DNA of 8,134 nt from contig JACKPA010000033.1 of assembly GCA_024233865.1 (NCBI GenBank), positions 1 through 8,134 of the forward strand, read 5' to 3'. Source of the DNA: Leptospiraceae bacterium. Its GTDB lineage: Bacteria > Spirochaetota > Leptospiria > Leptospirales > Leptospiraceae. The notes below the pieces were generated by a model, which searched no databases, had not been told where the DNA came from, and saw only the letters and a program-made list of their open reading frames with translations. Position 1 is the first letter of the stretch, and every line of letters begins with the position of its first letter. Positions 6,129-8,134 of this stretch are shown here, in pieces. The position numbers and the translations under genes were made by a program.

Positions 6129-6491
6129 ATGAAGAAAGTCATCTCAAATATAAAGATAATTAATTTACCATTTTATTTTATTATTGTTATTAGTTTGGTT
6201 GTAATCGTTTCCAAACGATTGTCTTCTAAGGCTAATTTTCATGGTTCAGAACCAAAAGTTTATATACAAAACAACTGTAAAGAAGTTTGTGGATATCTAT
6301 ATGACTGTTTGAATCAAAATATAAAACATATAGATATTGAATCTAGAGCTAAAGGTTTTCATTCTGGGTGTTATGACGGTTGCGTAAAACATATCCATAA
6401 ATTAGACCATTGTGTTTACAATACAAAATTGAGTTGCACAGATTATGGAATTTGTTTCAAAAACAGTGTCGGTAAGCTATGGAGAAAATAG
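6129..6491 (+). CDS. Small membrane-anchored Cys-rich protein with two CX3C motifs
   Basis: The 120-residue product is not a family I can name with confidence. Residues 1-9 are basic, 10-28 form one hydrophobic helix (uncleaved anchor or signal), and 29-120 form a soluble domain presumably outside the cytoplasm. That domain holds eight cysteines at 50, 54, 60, 81, 85, 95, 103 and 109. C50-C54 and C81-C85 are paired CX3C motifs about 27 residues apart, a spacing seen in disulfide-stapled helical hairpins. No CXXCH haem motif, thioredoxin CXXC or lipobox is present. Four histidines near 67-94 might add metal binding, but this is speculative. ATG 6129 directly follows the TAG of the glycosyltransferase, with GGAGCGAG just upstream as ribosome site, so the two are probably translationally coupled. 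The RND permease follows after 24 nt. Its position suggests a periplasmic accessory role in the operon (inference). Confidence 0.75.
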   Translation: MKKVISNIKIINLPFYFIIVISLVVIVSKRLSSKANFHGSEPKVYIQNNCKEVCGYLYDCLNQNIKHIDIESRAKGFHSGCYDGCVKHIHKLDHCVYNTKLSCTDYGICFKNSVGKLWRK

Positions 6492-6501
6492 AAAAAAATT
6501 T

Positions 6502-6508
6502 AAAGGAA
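6502..6508 (+). promoter_or_regulatory. Ribosome binding site of the RND permease
   Basis: AAAGGAA ends 7 nt before ATG 6516. It supports this start, which places the first membrane helix at the expected RND position near residue 11. It lies in the 24-nt gap after the Cys-rich gene. Confidence 0.7.
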
Positions 6509-6515
6509 TTATTTT

Positions 6516-8134
6516 ATGAAACCTATCGCTAATTTTATTGTTGAAAAAACTTTAGTTATTCAATTTATTTTAGTATTATTGACACTAATTGGTTTAACCA
6601 GGCTACTAAGCATGCACAGGGAAGCCTTTCCTAACGTAGCTTTAGACAAGGTAGTGATAGAAGCTCCTTTACCGGGTGCAACCCCTGAAGAAATAGAAAG
6701 GTTAATTGCCATACCAATCGAAAAAAAACTCAGATCGGTTACGAATATAGACAAAGTTAGGAGTTACAACTTAGAAAATGTAAGTGTTGTAATGGTATTT
6801 TTGATCGAGGGTGTGAAAAACACTAAAAAGGTAGTAGATGATATTAAAGATGCCGTAGACTCCGCCGAACTTCCTGGAAATGCAATTAAACCTACGGTAA
6901 GAGAAATTACCACAGAAAAACAAGAAGTAATCAGCCTATCTCTTTCTTTAAAGAAAAATGGTTCTAATCCTACGGAAGATTATCGAATATTAAGGGACAC
7001 CGCAAAAGCCTTTGAAGATAGGCTGATCCAACTAAAAAACGTTGCGGATATAGAAAAAATCGGATATAGAAATCGTGAGTTTTTGGTTGAAGTGAATCCG
7101 GATGCTCTCAATGCAAAAGAAATTGGTCTGAATACGATTTTAAATGTATTGGGTTCTAGAAATATAAACGTCCCTTCCGGTACAATGAAAATTAATGGAA
7201 CTGAATACCTGCTAAGAACAAAGGGAGATTTTGAAGAAGCTAAGGATATGATCAATCTTCCTGTTCTTGGAAATGAAATTGGTTTTTCTACTCTCTTAAA
7301 AGATGTTGCTAAAATCTTTGATACTTTTGAAGAGGAAAAAACTTTTGAAAAATTAAACGGAAAACACAGCATAATTTTGAGGGTATGGAAGACCGAGCAA
7401 GCTGATATTATTGTAACGGCTGACTCAGTAAAAAAGTTAGTTGAATCCGTCCAAAATAATTACCCTGAAATTGAAATATCCGTATTTGAAGATAAAAGCA
7501 AAAATGTTCGTCGACAGTTGGGAGACCTAATTCTAAATTTTGAAACGGGTTTAGTGTTAGTTCTTTTATCTTTGCTTTTTGTTCTTGGTTTTAGGCTTAG
7601 TGTGATGATCAGTGCGGCTATTATTTTTATTTTTTTTATTGCATTTATCTTTTTTAAGCAAATCGGAATTACCATTAACACGATTAGCATCTTTGGAATG
7701 GTGATGGTACTTGGTATGATGGTGGATAACTCTATTGTTGTTGTCGAAAACACCTACAGGCTAATGCAAGACGGTCTTTCTAGGACAGAGGCGATTCTCC
7801 AAACTTTTAGGGATGTGTTAATTCCGCTTTTAGTATCCTTTTTGGTGATCTCCGCTGCGTTTATTCCACTTCTATTTATGAGTGGGATCATTGGGAAATT
7901 TATTTTTGGTATTCCAGCAGTTGTTTTGATTACTCTTGTTAGTTCACTTCTTTTTGCACTTGTATTTTTGCCCAACTGGCTAAATATATTTTTACCCCAA
8001 AAACTAAAATTAACACCTAAAAAAGAAGAAAATATAGAAGAAAAAGAAGGTATTTTTGGCTTTGTAATTAGGGCATATAAAGCAACCATTGGATTTGCTT
8101 TAAAACACAGAGTCTTAGTTTTAATTGCATTCAA
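6516..8134 (+). CDS. RND-family efflux permease (AcrB/HAE1-like), N-terminal half, continues past the right edge
   Basis: From ATG 6516 the frame is open to the right edge, giving 539 residues of a protein that is normally about 1000-1050 long. The order matches RND pumps: a cytoplasmic start MKPIANFIVEK, helix 1 (about 12-31), then a periplasmic porter half with FPNV (39-42) and PGATPEEIE (56-64), followed by helices from about 343. Helix 4 carries GMVMVLGMMVDNSIVVVEN, the RND signature. D404 is the proton-relay aspartate. The neighbouring position, a second Asp in AcrB, is N405 here, a variant I recall in many RND permeases. Such trimers use the proton gradient to pump hydrophobic compounds, lipids or metals across the outer membrane with an adaptor and an outer-membrane channel. 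Neither partner is in the window; they may lie downstream. It is probably co-transcribed with the glycosyltransferase and Cys-rich genes under TetR control. Confidence 0.92.
   Translation, partial: MKPIANFIVEKTLVIQFILVLLTLIGLTRLLSMHREAFPNVALDKVVIEAPLPGATPEEIERLIAIPIEKKLRSVTNIDKVRSYNLENVSVVMVFLIEGVKNTKKVVDDIKDAVDSAELPGNAIKPTVREITTEKQEVISLSLSLKKNGSNPTEDYRILRDTAKAFEDRLIQLKNVADIEKIGYRNREFLVEVNPDALNAKEIGLNTILNVLGSRNINVPSGTMKINGTEYLLRTKGDFEEAKDMINLPVLGNEIGFSTLLKDVAKIFDTFEEEKTFEKLNGKHSIILRVWKTEQADIIVTADSVKKLVESVQNNYPEIEISVFEDKSKNVRRQLGDLILNFETGLVLVLLSLLFVLGFRLSVMISAAIIFIFFIAFIFFKQIGITINTISIFGMVMVLGMMVDNSIVVVENTYRLMQDGLSRTEAILQTFRDVLIPLLVSFLVISAAFIPLLFMSGIIGKFIFGIPAVVLITLVSSLLFALVFLPNWLNIFLPQKLKLTPKKEENIEEKEGIFGFVIRAYKATIGFALKHRVLVLIAF

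Noticed and set aside
6560..8134. Four minus-strand open frames opposite the RND permease
   Set aside because: They are low-complexity antisense shadows. The plus strand encodes a continuous RND protein with its diagnostic motifs across the whole stretch.

Overview
The window is AT-rich (roughly one third G+C by eye) and reads as chromosomal DNA of a Gram-negative bacterium that makes heptose-containing lipopolysaccharide and has an outer membrane. Base composition, separate rfaE1/rfaE2-type genes and the mix of surface-glycan and efflux genes fit a Leptospira-like spirochaete. That assignment is inference, because no rRNA or other taxonomic marker is present.

Left block (1-3541, all minus strand). 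From right to left it holds: the 3' remnant of an RfaE1/HldE-type heptose-7-phosphate kinase; a complete RfaE2-type heptose-1-phosphate adenylyltransferase 3 nt behind it; a 433-residue polytopic membrane protein of GT-C-like appearance, started from GTG with a strong Shine-Dalgarno site; a 241-nt gap; and an FAD-dependent amine-oxidase-like flavoprotein that runs to the left edge. A 44-bp exact direct repeat occurs at 1-44, inside the amine oxidase frame, and at 3566-3609, next to the broken kinase. Both damaged genes therefore abut the same repeat in the same orientation. This suggests insertion of a short repeat element or recombination between its copies.

Right block (3824-8134, all plus strand). 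A TetR-family regulator is followed by a 73-nt gap with a sigma70-like promoter and a perfect 15-bp-arm inverted repeat. Each arm is itself a small palindrome (TATAG-N4-CTATA), so the gap looks like two operator sites 22 bp apart. They cover the -10 box and reach the start codon of the next gene. Downstream lie an ArnT/PMT-like lipid-linked-sugar glycosyltransferase, a membrane-anchored protein with eight cysteines and two CX3C motifs, and the first 539 residues of an RND efflux permease. The three genes are tightly packed (0 nt and 24 nt gaps) and look like one operon.

Working model (inference): the TetR protein controls an envelope module that couples sugar modification of a surface molecule, a disulfide-rich extracytoplasmic small protein and RND-driven export. 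The least explained parts are the Cys-rich protein, the double operator that overlaps a start codon lacking a Shine-Dalgarno site, and the gene-breaking repeat.
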